Source: Metridium senile (taxonomy: Eukaryota > Cnidaria > Anthozoa > Actiniaria > Metridiidae). Taken from it: DNA of 64,000 nt. The translations under genes and the position numbers were made by a program. The DNA lies in NCBI GenBank assembly GCA_949775045.1, contig OX459105.1, positions 780,541 to 844,540 of the forward strand, read 5' to 3'. This document shows, one piece after another, positions 1 to 58,600 of the stretch; position 1 is the first letter of the stretch, and every line of letters starts with the position of its first letter. Below the pieces are notes generated by a model. That model saw nothing but the letters and a program-made list of their open reading frames with translations. It did no database searches and was not told the origin of the DNA.

Positions 1-97
1 AGAATGAAGGAATGTATAAATGTATAAATGAATGAATAAATGGATTCATTGAAAAATTCTAAATGAATGAATGAATGAATATATGTATAATTCTTAC

Positions 98-24729
<24,632 letters not shown>

Positions 24730-25850
24730 ATTTATGTTGATCACCGCCGACGACGTAGTAGAAGTTGTAGTTTTCAACTCTGTTTGTAAATTACCATCAC
24801 CATTGAAATGAACAATTAGACAGTCCGCATTCCTGTCTGCTCTCCTCTGACAGCCTTTTCCTAGCTCTTAGTTCCAAAGTATTCCGATTATTCCTGAGTT
24901 ATAGTAAAGTTTTTCCAAGCAGTGTTGATTGCCACATTGATTTCATGGATCTGTTTTTCAGTGAGCAACTTTGGGGCAAACACGTGATTTCACAGCAAGC
25001 GATCAAGCGAAAAGTGACGCCTTTGATAATGATTGACAACAACTCCACTCCAACTGACTAGTATGGCATAGAACAATGAAATTCCAACCGTTCACTAGGA
25101 TTAAAGGATAGTAATTTTCATTGAATTAAATAAACAATCAAAAAAATCTTTTGTCGAAATCAAAACACTTGTGTGAAACTTACAACAGAGATATACGATA
25201 TTTTGCACCGACGAAAAATGTCAGAAACCTGTACATTTCACCGTTTTTACACCAACAGCACTTATACAACGTCCAAAACGTTAGTAAAACTCATTTTTAA
25301 ACAGCACTTTAGCCGTGCGAACCGTCAGCGCTATTGTTGTTAAGTAGCTCAGCTTTTTTTTATTTTATTAATAATTATTCTACGTTTTCCACAAATGTAA
25401 ACATTTTCTTTTTAACTATCAGAGCCAAAATCAAATAGCAATCAACTAGTTTGAGAAAACTTCACGCGAAAAAATTAACATCTTGATAACGTAATTGATG
25501 TGTGGCTAAAAATAGCCGATAAAATAAGAGTATGAATTATTAAAAAACTTGTGAAAAATGCTGTACAGTACTGATAAAGAGCGATGCGCATTTCTAAAAG
25601 CGAACGAGTTATAACAATATCGCTGATACTGTACTAGAAGTGGTTATCCGTTATGAGTCATAACAAATACAATTCAGTAGCCTAAAGGTAATCTACGACC
25701 TAGTAACTGATTGGGTTTTTCTGTGACCCGTATCGGGAAAGAGCAAATTGACCGGGTTTCAATAGCTAAACTGTTTTGATTGCATTTTAGGCTTTATAGT
25801 CGACTAGATAGATAAAAGATTTTAAGATAACGAGGTTGAACTGCGGCGGG
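24730..25850. promoter_or_regulatory. LAR upstream region / presumed promoter
   Basis: This is the region 5' of the LAR start codon on the minus strand. It is AT-rich unique sequence. I see no clear TATA box or initiator and no CpG-rich island, so the start site is inferred by position only. Confidence 0.4.
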
Positions 25851-25852
25851 CT

Positions 25853-26632
25853 TGAGGAAACAATTGGGGTAAAAATGCACGATAACCTAGTGTGGACTGC
25901 GTCAGTGTTTCTAAGGAAACAATTGGAGAAAAAAAATGTACGATAACTAGCGGTTAAATTAGTGAGGACTGCGTCGGTGTTTCTAGGGAAACAATTAGAG
26001 TAAAAATGTACGATAACTAGCGGTTAAACTAGTGTGGACTGCGTCAGTGTTTCTAAGGGAAAAAGTTGAGTAAACATGTACGATAACTAGCGGTTAAACT
26101 AGTGTCCTTTGTAGTGTGGACTGCGTCAGTGTTTCTAAGGAAACAATTGGAGTAAAAATGTACGATAACTAGCAGTTAAACTAGTGTGGACTGCGTCAGT
26201 GTTTCGAAGGAAACAATTGGAGTAAAAATGTACGATAACTAGCGGTTAAACTAGTGTGGACTGCGTCAGTGTTTCGAAGGAAACAACTGGAGTAAAAATG
26301 TACGATAACTAGCGGTTAAACTAGTGTGGACTGCGTCAGTGTTTCTAAGGAAACAACTGGAGTATAAATGTACGATAACTATCGATTAAACTAGTGTGGA
26401 CTGCGTCATTGTTTCTAAGGAAACAATTGGAGTAAAAATGTACGATAACTAGCGGTTAAACTAGTGTGGACTGCGTCATTGTTTCTAAGGAAACAATTGG
26501 AGTATAAATGTACGATAACTATCGATTAAACTAGTGTGGACTGCGTCATTGTTTCTAAGGAAACAATTGGAGTAAAAATGTACGATAGCTAGCGGTTAAA
26601 CTAGTGTGGACTGCGCCAGTGTTTCTATAAGG
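25853..26632 (+). repeat. 70-bp satellite, about 11 units
   Basis: Units contain GTGTGGACTGCGTCAGTGTT, TCTAAGGAAACAATTGGAGT and AAAAATGTACGATAACTAGC. The period is exactly 70 in the centre. It shares the core AACTAGCG--TAAACTAGT and CTGCGTC-GTGTTT with the 95-bp family. Confidence 0.95.
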
Positions 26633-27117
26633 AGGTAACTTGTGTAAAAGTGATGGCTATATAGTTACTGCGGACTGTTTTGGACATTAATATTCTTTCG
26701 TTTGAGGACAAAACAATGCGTTATTATAAGAATTCATTGTAGCAGAAGAGGTTTACCAGTCAACTAAATGACACCGAATTCAATTAATAGATATCAATCT
26801 TTTTAATTAGTTGACAAGCACATCCTAATGTACCTGCTCACACCAGCCTATTTCAAGTTGTAGTTTTGTGTGTCAGTCTTAGTTAATTATTCTATCTTTG
26901 AATTTGTTTTGGTTCCTTTTCAGAATCTATTTAGGAACTAGAAACGAAAACTTTTAATTCTAAACTGTTTCGTTCCAGAACTTTGTTTTTGTTTCATTTT
27001 GAGTCACCAAAATAGAACATCGGCGCAATAGAATCTAGTAAACAGCTCTACCCGACACTCCTTTGTTCTTTCTCAACTACTGAACTAGTACAAAACGGTC
27101 ATTTTTCCTCGTGAAAG

Positions 27118-27150
27118 AGGACGAAGGGCTAAAGTTAATTCGAAACGTTA
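27118..27150 (+). repeat. Diverged leader copy ahead of 95-bp array
   Basis: GGACGAAGGGCTAAAGTTAA then TTCGAAACGTTAG matches the leader at 17287-17350 and is followed within 40 bp by the 95-bp array at 27182. The stem II pairing is lost in this copy. Confidence 0.55.
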
Positions 27151-27181
27151 GTAAATTAAAGTTCATATACCATTTGTTAGG

Positions 27182-27932
27182 GTGCTACATATTTCATTCT
27201 ATTACGTATACCTATCGTTTATATCAAACACCGACGCAGCCTATACTGGTTTACTAGCGAGTTTCTATTTCTATTTTTTACGGTGTTACAAATTTCATTC
27301 TATTACCTATCATTTATATCAAACACCGACGCAGCCTATACTAGTTTACTCGCTAGTTTCTATTTCTTACGGTGTTACAAATTTCATTCTATTACCTATC
27401 GTTTATATCAAACACCGACGCAGCCTATACTAGTTTACTCGCTAGTTTCTATTTCTATTTTTTACGGTGTTACAAATTTCATTCTATTACCTATCGTTTA
27501 TATCAAACACCGACGCAGCCTATACTAGTTTATTCGCTAGTTTCTATTTCTATTTTTTTACGGTGTTACACATTTCATTCTATTACCTATCGTTTATATC
27601 AAACACCGACGCAGCCTATACTAGTTTACTCGCTAGTTTCTATTTCTATTTCTTACGGTGTTACAAATTTCATTCTATTACCTATCGTTTATATCAAACA
27701 CCGACGCAGCCTATACTAGTTTATTCGCTAGTTTCTATTTCTATTTTTTTACGGTGTTACAAATTTCATTCTATTACCTATCATTTTTATCAAACACCGA
27801 CGCAGCCTATACTAGTTTACTCGCTAGTTTCTATTTCTATTTTTTACGGTGTTACAAATTTCATTCTATTACCTATCGTTTATATCAAACATCGACGCAG
27901 CCTATACTGGTTTACTAGCTAGTTTCTATTAA
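27182..27932 (+). repeat. 95-bp satellite, about 8 units
   Basis: Direct repeats of period about 95 (one unit is 89) contain GACGCAGCCTATACTAGTTT, TTACGGTGTTACAAATTTCA and TTCTATTACCTATCGTTTAT. The apparent ORFs here are only the repeat read through. It is intergenic, between LAR and eIF2D. Confidence 0.95.
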
Positions 27933-28287
27933 AAACTAAAATATAGTTCAGTTCTTTTGGTATTGTGACCCATGTGACAGATCTGGTGCCAAATTAGTTA
28001 CTTTCGGTACCTTTCAGTCGTCCAGTTGCCCCTCCTTCTCCTCTCTCCGACCACACCCTGGATTACAAGTATTCAACACCACCCCACCCTTCCCCTCCCT
28101 ATAATTACTTTACCAATATTTCGTAATTACGGGAAAGGGTATAGTAATAGTTATGGGTGTAATTCTTATCGCATCAATGCACACTCTATGAATCATATTT
28201 ATTCTTTTTATATTAGTATAATTTAAATAAGCATCTTGTTTGACAAGGTTGTCCAAGACGGAAAGGCATTATAGGCTTACATCTATT
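27933..28287. other. Intergenic DNA and probable eIF2D 3' UTR
   Basis: Mostly unique sequence. An AATAAA on the minus strand at 28198-28203 lies about 400 nt past the eIF2D stop and is the best candidate polyadenylation signal. Confidence 0.45.
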
Positions 28288-28592
28288 TCAAAAAGGTTGT
28301 CCAAGACGATAAGCCTTTTCGATGACTTTTAAAAATAAGTTTTGCCTATAATTTCTTTCCATCTTGGAATGACCTATCGTCTTGGACAACCTTTCTGAAA
28401 TAGGTGTATGCCTATAATTTCTTTCCATCTTGGAATGACCTATCGGCTTGGACAACCTTTTTGAAATAGGTGTATGCCTATAATTTCTTTCCATCTTGGA
28501 ATGACCTATCGTCTTGGACAACCTTTCTGAAATAGGTGTATGCCTATAATTCCGTTCCATCTTGCAATGACATATCGCCTTAGGCAATATTT
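28288..28592. repeat. 66-bp tandem array, about 4.6 units, abutting the eIF2D stop
   Basis: Units with CTTGGACAACCTTTCTGAAA, TAGGTGTATGCCTATAATTT and CCATCTTGGAATGACCTATC repeat every 66 bp and run up to within 10 bp of the eIF2D stop codon (28599), so they lie in its 3' UTR. Confidence 0.93.
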
Positions 28593-28598
28593 CTAAAA

Positions 28599-50144
<21,546 letters not shown>

Positions 50145-50299
50145 CTTAATTTTGACTGAATTTGAAGAGAAAATTGAAAATTTTCGTGTTGGTTGTGATT
50201 CAGAAGGCCAGGCTACTTGCTCATTGTGGGCTTCCTGTGGCGGAAAATGAAATGAAAGTGCGGGGTTCCTGTTGTAAAGGTCATATCTAAAATTCATCT

Positions 50300-50732
<433 letters not shown>

Positions 50733-51067
50733 TATTTATTGATGCATATCACTGACTTACATCGCGTGAACAAAACTTTACAAAGTTGTTTCCATGACAA
50801 CACAATAAACACTACAATTATATATAATAGTTTGGCAAATAATTATCAGCTTTAATTAATCGCTAATAATTAAATAACAGATTAAATATATCTAAACTTT
50901 GTCATTTACTAAAGTTTATAGTGCAAATATTTTTTAGAAATGTTTTCATTACAAAAAGGACAGAATACAGACGTAAATATATCGGATAAATCCTTATGAA
51001 AAGCTCAAATGATTCAACATTGATTTAAAAATCATTAATTATTGATTAAACAAAATGTACAATACAG
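50733..51067. other. Intergenic DNA downstream of the dynein light chain gene
   Basis: AT-rich; no gene seen. It should hold the 3' UTR of the dynein gene, but no canonical AATAAA is obvious on the minus strand close to the stop. Confidence 0.45.
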
Positions 51068-51658
51068 TTATTCAAAATAAACTCCATAAACTGTTCCCAC
51101 TGCAAATAGAGTTCCATTTTTCACAGTTGCAGACGCGAAACGATCGAAGTTGTTATCCCATAAACACCGGCTTGCGACTTGTATCCGTTCGTTTTTCATC
51201 TCTCCAATTGTCACAACACATACTATCTTAAACCTGTCAATGTTAAGGCTCTTAACTTGATCTTTGATCAACTGGCTTAGCCTCTTTGAAACTTGGTTGG
51301 GATAAATATTGGCGTAGACCTCATCGCCGACTACATTCTGCAAAGTCTTCACGATAATTTGACGAACTTCTTCAACGGGAAAATGTCGTTTTGGACTCAT
51401 TTGATAAGTATTTTCCAACGTCAAAACTTTCGGGATATTCCCTGGTACTTCTGGGATGTTCTTTTTACTGTATGGTGACTTGTAGTTTCCAAAACTTTTT
51501 GACATCCTTCGAGTTTTCTCGACTTGGTTGGCCATCGTTGAAAACTTTCGATTGCTTGTATCCGACATTCGACTATCATTTGATACGAGAGAATACCTCC
51601 TAAGGCCAATGGGAAGTTGAGGGCTTTCGCACTCTGGGCTTGAGTATCTCCTGTCCAT
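51068..51658 (-). CDS. Tctex1-type dynein light chain (DYNLT5/TCTEX1D-like), single exon
   Basis: This 196-aa protein has a basic, serine-rich N-terminal half (residues 1-80) and a C-terminal Tctex1 domain. The domain opens with LENTYQMSPKRHFPVEEVRQ and ends ASRCLWDNNFDRFASATVKN to GTVYGVYFE, the hallmark end of the family (SRCLWDP-D-F-S, VYGVYFE). The ENTYQ...FPV start is characteristic of the DYNLT5 (TCTEX1D1) subgroup. Such proteins are light chains or adaptors of cytoplasmic or ciliary dynein. The ORF is uninterrupted from the ATG at 51658. No introns are seen, while relatives are often multi-exon, so retroposition is possible. It lies upstream of eIF2D on the same strand, about 0.9 kb away. 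Confidence 0.9.
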   Translation of the reverse strand: MDRRYSSPECESPQLPIGLRRYSLVSNDSRMSDTSNRKFSTMANQVEKTRRMSKSFGNYKSPYSKKNIPEVPGNIPKVLTLENTYQMSPKRHFPVEEVRQIIVKTLQNVVGDEVYANIYPNQVSKRLSQLIKDQVKSLNIDRFKIVCVVTIGEMKNERIQVASRCLWDNNFDRFASATVKNGTLFAVGTVYGVYFE

Positions 51659-52049
51659 AACGACTTCTTGACTACGAGCAGCTTTATCTGTTTACTAGAT
51701 CGACTATGTTTGAGTGAACAGAGCGAAGTAAGTAATGAGAAACAATATCATTGTGACATTTTGGCCCCGAAACCACAGGTATCCTAGAGTCTATTGTAGA
51801 TTGAAGAGCTACTCAAGCTGAAAGTTTTACCCCTAGGCCTAGCACTCGGCACAAAGGCTTTGATCTAGAAACTTGTAAATTAATGATTAGAGCAGATTTC
51901 GTATGACTATGAAAAGCTCACGGCACGAACGCGGTCAACTGCAGCACGGAAAGACACGAACACATTTTAGAAACACCGATCACGGTCGCGGCAAGGCACG
52001 CACATGCACGGCACTGAACGTCTCACAGTCATGCGAAATCTGCCTTTTA
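51659..52049. promoter_or_regulatory. Upstream region of the dynein light chain gene
   Basis: The most GC-balanced stretch nearby (51900-52040, with CACGAACGCGGTC and CGGCAAGGCACGCACATGC). This is consistent with a promoter-proximal region, but no core element is identified. Confidence 0.35.
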
Positions 52050-52355
52050 TATACACCTATTTCAAAAATCGTTGTCGCAATTAAAGCTACAGTCCACACT
52101 ATGAAGCTTGCAAAGGATGTTGGTTTATTTATTCTCTTGTCATCGATTAATTCATAGTATATTTCAATTGTACTTGTTTGTGTTATATGACCATAAAGTA
52201 TTGTTACAGTGGAAGATGATTAAACAAATATTTATTGAAAAACGTGTAATAAATCACAACTAGAAATTCTGTCCATATTACCGACATCCTTTGCAGGCTT
52301 CAGAGTGTGGACTGTAGCTTTGATTGCGACAACGATTTTTGAAATAGGTGTATAA
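52050..52355. mobile_element. Inverted-repeat element upstream of the dynein light chain gene
   Basis: The arm TATACACCTATTTCAAAAAT with CTACAGTCCACACT and GCAAAGGATGTTGG (52050-52125) is inverted at 52270-52355. The loop is about 140 bp. Its terminal motif GAAATAGGTGTAT also occurs in the 66-bp tandem repeat. Confidence 0.78.
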
Positions 52356-52734
52356 CTACAGTGAGGATACTCGAACCGTGAACACGTGAGTTTTTTGTTA
52401 CTTTTTTTAACCCACATCCCTTGAGCGAATAGATTAGAAATATTATTTATATATTATGAACACTTTGTGTATTTGAACTCAATGCTTTACTGATTTTAAG
52501 AGGTTTTGATGCTGTAGAAGGTTCAGAAAATAATACTGATCATAAAAAACGTCAAGTGTTCACGGTTCGTGCATCCACTGCTTTATCAATCCGTCATTTT
52601 CTAATATGTTCAAATGAAAACCTCTAAAATGTTTTGTTCTACAGGAAAGTGGCTTTGACTATTAAATCTGTTGTCATGACGAGATCCAAACTCCGTTATG
52701 AAAACAAAGACCAATAAAAGTACAATTAATGATG

Positions 52735-53225
52735 AATATTGAATGAGCACTGATCGGATGCATGCATGCATGGGTCGGATGGATGGATAGATGGATGCAT
52801 ACATGAATGGATGGTTAAATGGATGCAATGATGAATGGATGAATAAATGGATGAATAAATGGATGGATGGATGGATGGATGAATGGATGAGTAAATGAAT
52901 GAATGAATGAATAAATAAATAAATGAATGAATGAATGAATGAATGAATGAATGAATGGATGAATGAATGAATGAATGAATGGATGAATGAATGAATGAAT
53001 GAATGAATGAATGGATGGATGAATGAATGAATGGATGAATGAATGAATGAATGAATGGATGAATGAATGAATGAATGAATGAATGAATGAATGAATGAAT
53101 GAATGAATGAATGAATGAATGAATGAATGAATGAATAAATGAATGAATAGATGAATGGATGAATAAAACTATCAGTGGGTGAACTAAATGAATAAATGGA
53201 TAAATGGATAAATGGATAAAGCCAA
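52735..53225. repeat. (GAAT)n/(GGAT)n microsatellite, about 490 bp
   Basis: ATGAATGAATGG repeats, pure (AATG)n around 53060-53130. The Ser/Phe/Ile/His frame on the minus strand is the repeat. Confidence 0.95.
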
Positions 53226-53486
53226 CACATGGCTTCTCGATTCAAGTTGTTTATTGTATAGTTATTTAATCTAGAATAACAGTTATTTACCGAAACGTTA
53301 AGTCAATACTGGCACTACGACAGAGATTTTAGTAATTTGAGTTTTTTTATTTTAAGTATAAGTTTGCTCAAACATGGAAGGTTTACAAGTTCTATAAGCA
53401 TATATTACTATCTTTCAAAAGTTTAAAGTTCTATATATTAGATGCTCTATTTAATAGATATTTGAATAATAAATTTATTTGTTTCT

Positions 53487-54899
53487 TTATTTTGTGTTCA
53501 AGGTTTTTCGTGGACCAGTTATAACTTGACGACCACTGACGCTTTCTTTGATTTCCACGATCCTGCATTGATCGATTAGTTTACAGCGGTTGCTCTCTGG
53601 AAATAGCATTCAAACAGTTGATTAGATCATGGCCATCAGTCCGTCCCTCCGTCTGTCTCGGCTGTCATATCATACAGCCAGTATCATTCCGTCTGTTAGT
53701 CGGTTATTCATTCATTCATGCGTTCAATCATTCATTCATTTATCCATCGATTCATTCATTCGAGTCAGCAAGTCAGTCAGTCAGTCTGATCTGTCTGTCA
53801 GTCAGTCAGTCATTCTTTTATTCATCCAGTCAGTCAGTCAGTCCGTCCGTCCGTCTGTCAGTTAGTAATCCATCAATCTTTCTATTCATTCATTTTATCC
53901 ATACATTCATCCATCCATCAATTCATTCATTCATCCATTTATTCATTCATCCATTCGCAGTCAGTCAGTCAGCTAGTCAGCCAGTCAGTCAACCAGTCAT
54001 AAGATAAACCATCTAGATGTCATCAGTTTATGTTGCTTGGTACAAACCTTTGTTGCTTCTTCCCATTCGAAGCTTTTGGGATTTTCAAACAGGTCTCGCA
54101 TACTTTGTACGATGCCCGGTCGTGGACTGGTGACTTCATCATCTGCAACTAAAGTGAATCGAACACAAAGTTAATGAACATGAAGATGGTGGTGATGATG
54201 GTGATGATGATGGTAATGATGAAGATGATAATAGTGATGCTGATGATGCTGTTGCTGATGATGATGATAATAAGTATGATGATGGGTATGATGATGGTGA
54301 TAATGATGATGGTGATGGTGGTGATGGTGCTGTTGCTGTTGCTGATAATGATGATGGTGATGATACCGATGATCATGATCATGATGATCATGATGATCAT
54401 GGTTGTGATGCTGGTAATGATGATGATTATAGTGATGGTGATGGTGGTGATGGTGCTGTTGCTGTTGCTGATAATGATGATGGTGATGATACCGATGATG
54501 ATGATGATGATGATGATGATGATCATGGTTGTGATGCTGGTAATGATGATGATTATAGTGATGGTGATGATGATGATGGTTATGGTGATGACGATGGTGA
54601 TGATGATTACAATGATGATAATGATGATACTTATGATCATGAAGATGATGGCGGCAATAAAGATGATGATGATGACACTGATCATCTGTCAGAGGTTCTC
54701 TCTACCTGGTACATATGCTGCAGGACTTAGTAATAGTTCACCATGCTCGAAGATTTCCCTGAACCGCCTCACACTTACAGGACTCTTCTCAGCTGAAACA
54801 ACAGAAACAATTCAAATAGAGGCCATTATAGTTGACAATATATTGTTGTGCATGCTCAGGTGCATTCATCATCATCACCATCATCACCATCATCACCAC

Positions 54900-54946
<47 letters not shown>

Positions 54947-55309
54947 CCATCATCACCATCATCATCATAGAGAGAGACGTGGTGGCCTAGCGGTCAGCGT
55001 GTCGGACTCCGGGCCTAATGGTCTGGGTTCGATTCCTGGCCCGGGCGATTACGGTGTGTCCTTGGGCAAGATACTTTACTCTCTCAGTGCCTCGTCTTCT
55101 CGGATAAGGACGTAAAGCCGGAGGTCCCGTCTGCCTTCACTCTGACTATGTTACAAGGTGGACGTAAAAGAACCACTGAGGACGTAACCAAATCTCTGGC
55201 CGTGACCACCCTCAGTGACTGCCTCACTCTCATACGTACACTGGAATTTGGGAACCCGTTACTGGAGATATTCTCTGTGGGTTTATCCCTGCCTAGTGGC
55301 GAATCTTGT

Positions 55310-55353
<44 letters not shown>

Positions 55354-55638
55354 TGGTGGGGTTTGCTCGGATCCTCTCGAGCTTGTGTCACCAACCATAT
55401 CTATCCATCAGGGCCTCAGTGAGTTCTCCTTGTAGATTACCCATATAATATTCATGTTTTGGTTTATTGTATATAAGCTATAATAAGCTTTATTATTATT
55501 ATTATTGTAAACGTGATCGAGTTGGAAAATCATTAATTTGTTTTATACCTTGGGTTTTCTTGAGGTAGTGTAATGTGTTGTCTTCTGTCCCTCCTTGAAA
55601 CATTTTGCCTATTTCCTTAACTTTTGTAGTCGATTCAT
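53487..55638 (-). CDS. Acidic protein exons 4-7: C-terminal tail with repeated short motif
   Basis: The exons are 55549-55638, 54706-54792, 54048-54148 and 53487-53594, with phases 1-1, 1-1, 1-0, 0-stop. Exons 4, 5 and 6 each encode one copy of a short motif: KVKEIGKMFQGG, SVRRFREIFEHGE and GIVQSMRDLFENP (pattern V-x-x-hydrophobic-basic/acidic-hydrophobic-F-E/Q). Exon 7 ends CRIVEIKESVSGRQVITGPR and a short basic tail. The tail is the only part of the protein with normal composition, so it is probably the functional docking part. I could not assign a named domain. Confidence 0.78.
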
Positions 55639-58600
55639 CTGTGAGAAATACAGTTCAAATAATAAAGTTAAGATAAAGTACCGTCTTGCACCATCTTGAA
55701 GGGTAGCCGGGCCTTTGCATCGAAGCGAGTAGAACGTTGAGCTTGCAAGGATAGATGATGATGATGATTTTAACACCTTGCAGGACAATTTTTCACGTGT
55801 CTCTATCATTGCAAACTCAACGTTCGTCTCGCTTCGATGCAAAGGCCAGACTACTACCTTTCAAGATGGCGCAGGGAACTGTGAAGGGGACTCTTTGCGC
55901 TTCTCACAACCTAGGAGAATATCAGTTTAGATGAACGTAAAATATTGGTGCTACCTTTCACCACTACCAATCTGAGTTGCAATACTAGCTATACTAGCTA
56001 CTAGCTATACAATAAGAGTGAATGGTCTGAACCCAGGTGTAAGCGATGTTGTTATGTCGTGATCGTCCGGGTAGTGCATGAGGTTTAGAAAGCGATCGCG
56101 ACTGTTAGTTGGCTATGGTGTTGTGTGTTACACCAACGGCAAAACCAGCACTAATAGTTTTTCTCATGACTACACAAACTAATAGTCAGACGATCACAAC
56201 ACATCAATATAATTATATTCTTACCAAGATAAGTTATTTAGAAGGATGTAGAATATGTGCGCGCTAGCGCCAATGCAGTTGACTCAGTGAAAGGAAAGAT
56301 CGATTAACATATTAACACATTAAATTTAATCGTCAACCAGTAGATATAATGAACTGCCTTGCTGTTAATGCTATGGATTATCTTTGTTTGTCGTTAACGT
56401 GATCTCACTCAAATGACTTTAGAGTTGAAGGCTAGTATAATGCATTAAGTGAAAGCTCGTTGAATTTAATGGATGATCTTGATCTCTGCCAGTGGATGTC
56501 TCTAATCATGAATGAGTAGAAGGCATAGTGGTTTGATCGTTTCGCTGTTAATGCTATGGATGATCACTATGCCGTGTAGACTATTTACACATTACTTCTT
56601 CAAACCAAGTATAGGTATAGATAATGTTAATGCGATAGATGAACTCTGGTCGTAGTATATGAAACAGGGTACGTAATGTTTAACTGAGCACTGGATAGAA
56701 TAAATGTAGTATATGATCTTTGATCTGGATAAGCAAATTCGACTGAATAGTTGATTTAAAGCCTGTCTCACACTAGCGCCATAAGCATTAACATAAGCAA
56801 CATACGCAGACTCAGTTGGGCGTTGCTCATTAGCCGGCGCACTTGTTTTTTCTCACACCTAGTCGAGAAATACTTCACTGAGTCTGCGTATGTTGCTTAT
56901 GCTTATGTTTATGTCGCTAGTGTGAACCAGGTTTAATTAGTTGATTGAATATTGGATTAGTAAACTACTTTATTAGAGGCGTCTCGTTGATACTGAAATG
57001 GATGATACTTGATTGGATTAGTAATTTCGACTGATTACTGCGGTTTTCGACTTTCTGCGAACTCAGACATTTCAACGGCTCGTTGTGAAATACGTTTTTA
57101 GCTGCCGTCAATGAAGGATTTTAAAAGGTACCGACTAATTAGTTTTGATTGACGGCAGCTGAAAACGTGTTCCACAATAAGCCGTGGGAATGTCTGAGTT
57201 CGCAGAAAGTGGAAAACCGCAGTAATGGTTTTAGTACATATGCAGTGACTTACTGCCATGGCCAAGGATGATCTCTGGTCTGGTTAATAAGGTACGTCAA
57301 TTGAGCAGTGGATACAGCGAATGCAGTGTTAATAAAATGCATGATCTCTGATCTGGATGAGCAAATTAGACAGAGTAATGGTTTAGTCGTCTTGATTTAA
57401 ATGCGATGGATGTCTTTGTAGTTGATAACAGTATTTAATGACACATCTTATGGTTAGTGAGAAGGATGATCTCTTATCGTGATGGGTAAAGAAATTACCT
57501 CGACTGGGCTTCGGCGTTTCCTGTTCTTCCTCTTCTTCTATTGGCTCATTTTCTTCCAAGTTCTCCATCGTTTCGTCTGTTTCGTCACTTTCTTCCTGGC
57601 TGACATCTTCTGTGTCCTGAGTATCCTCGAATGTTTCACCTATTTCCTCCACATCAATGGGCTTCTCTAGTTCTTGATTATCTTCTTCTGTTGTTTCCTT
57701 AACTTCATATTGCACCTCATCTTTACTGCTCTTTTCCTTGGTAGTTTCGCCTACATCAATAGCAGACTCGTGCTCTTTATTATCTTCTTCTGTTGTTCCC
57801 TTCGCTTCACTTTCCTCCTCTTCTTTACTGCTCTTCTCCTTGGTAGCATCTTCCTCTCTTTTATTTTCTTTCCTTTCTTCATCACCTGACTTTGTTGCAT
57901 TTTCCTCTTCCTGCATTGTTTTTTCCACGTCTTCATTTCCTTCCAGCACCTCTTCTGTTTCTGTTTCTTCTTCTTGCTCCTTTTCTACTTCTTTCTCCTC
58001 CATCTCGGGTTCTTCATTTTTCTTGTGGTCCTTACATATCTCCTCAAGTTCTTCCTCCCTCTCCTCAACTTCTGCCTTTGTCGCCTTTTCCTCTTCCTCT
58101 ATATTCTTTTCCACGTCTTCAATTTCGTCTACCACTTTTTGTTCTTCCTTCGTTTCTCCACCTTTCTTATCCATCTTAGGTTCTTCCTTTTCCTTGTCGT
58201 CTTGACATATCTCCTCGGTTTCCTCCTCATCTATTTCCTTGGCCACATCTTCTCTTATCTCTTGCTCGTCTTCTTCGTTTTCCTGTGTAGCCTCTTCTAC
58301 TGCGTCTTGCTCTTCTTTCTTCTCTTCTTTGTTTGTATCTTCCCTTAACGCCTGTTGATCAGATTCTTGGTTTGAAGTTACTTCTGTATCTTCATTCTCT
58401 TTGTCAACTTTAGATTCCTCTTGTTCTTCCTGAGCCGTCTCTTCTTGTTTCTCTTCGCCTTGTTGTAGTTCCTCAGATGACTTTTCATCTTCTTGCTCGT
58501 CATTTGCTTCCCCCTTCTTTTCATCTATCTTCTCATCTTCTTCCTTCTGTTCTTGTTCAGCACTTTCTACCTGTTCTACCTGTTCTTCAGTCTTGAAGAG

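Noticed and set aside
27182..27922. Several overlapping plus-strand frames (FHSITYRLYQTPTQPILVYS type)
   Set aside because: They are read-through translations of the 95-bp satellite in all frames, with no independent coding signal.
52610..53245. 211-codon Ser/Phe/Ile/His frame on the minus strand
   Set aside because: It is the translation of the GAAT microsatellite.
54976..55048. tRNA gene
   Set aside because: The A and B boxes are present but there is no proper acceptor stem 3' end, and the sequence continues into a SINE body.
54174..55115. 313-codon frame of Met/Val/His runs
   Set aside because: It spans GAT and CAT microsatellites and the SINE, so it is not a protein gene.
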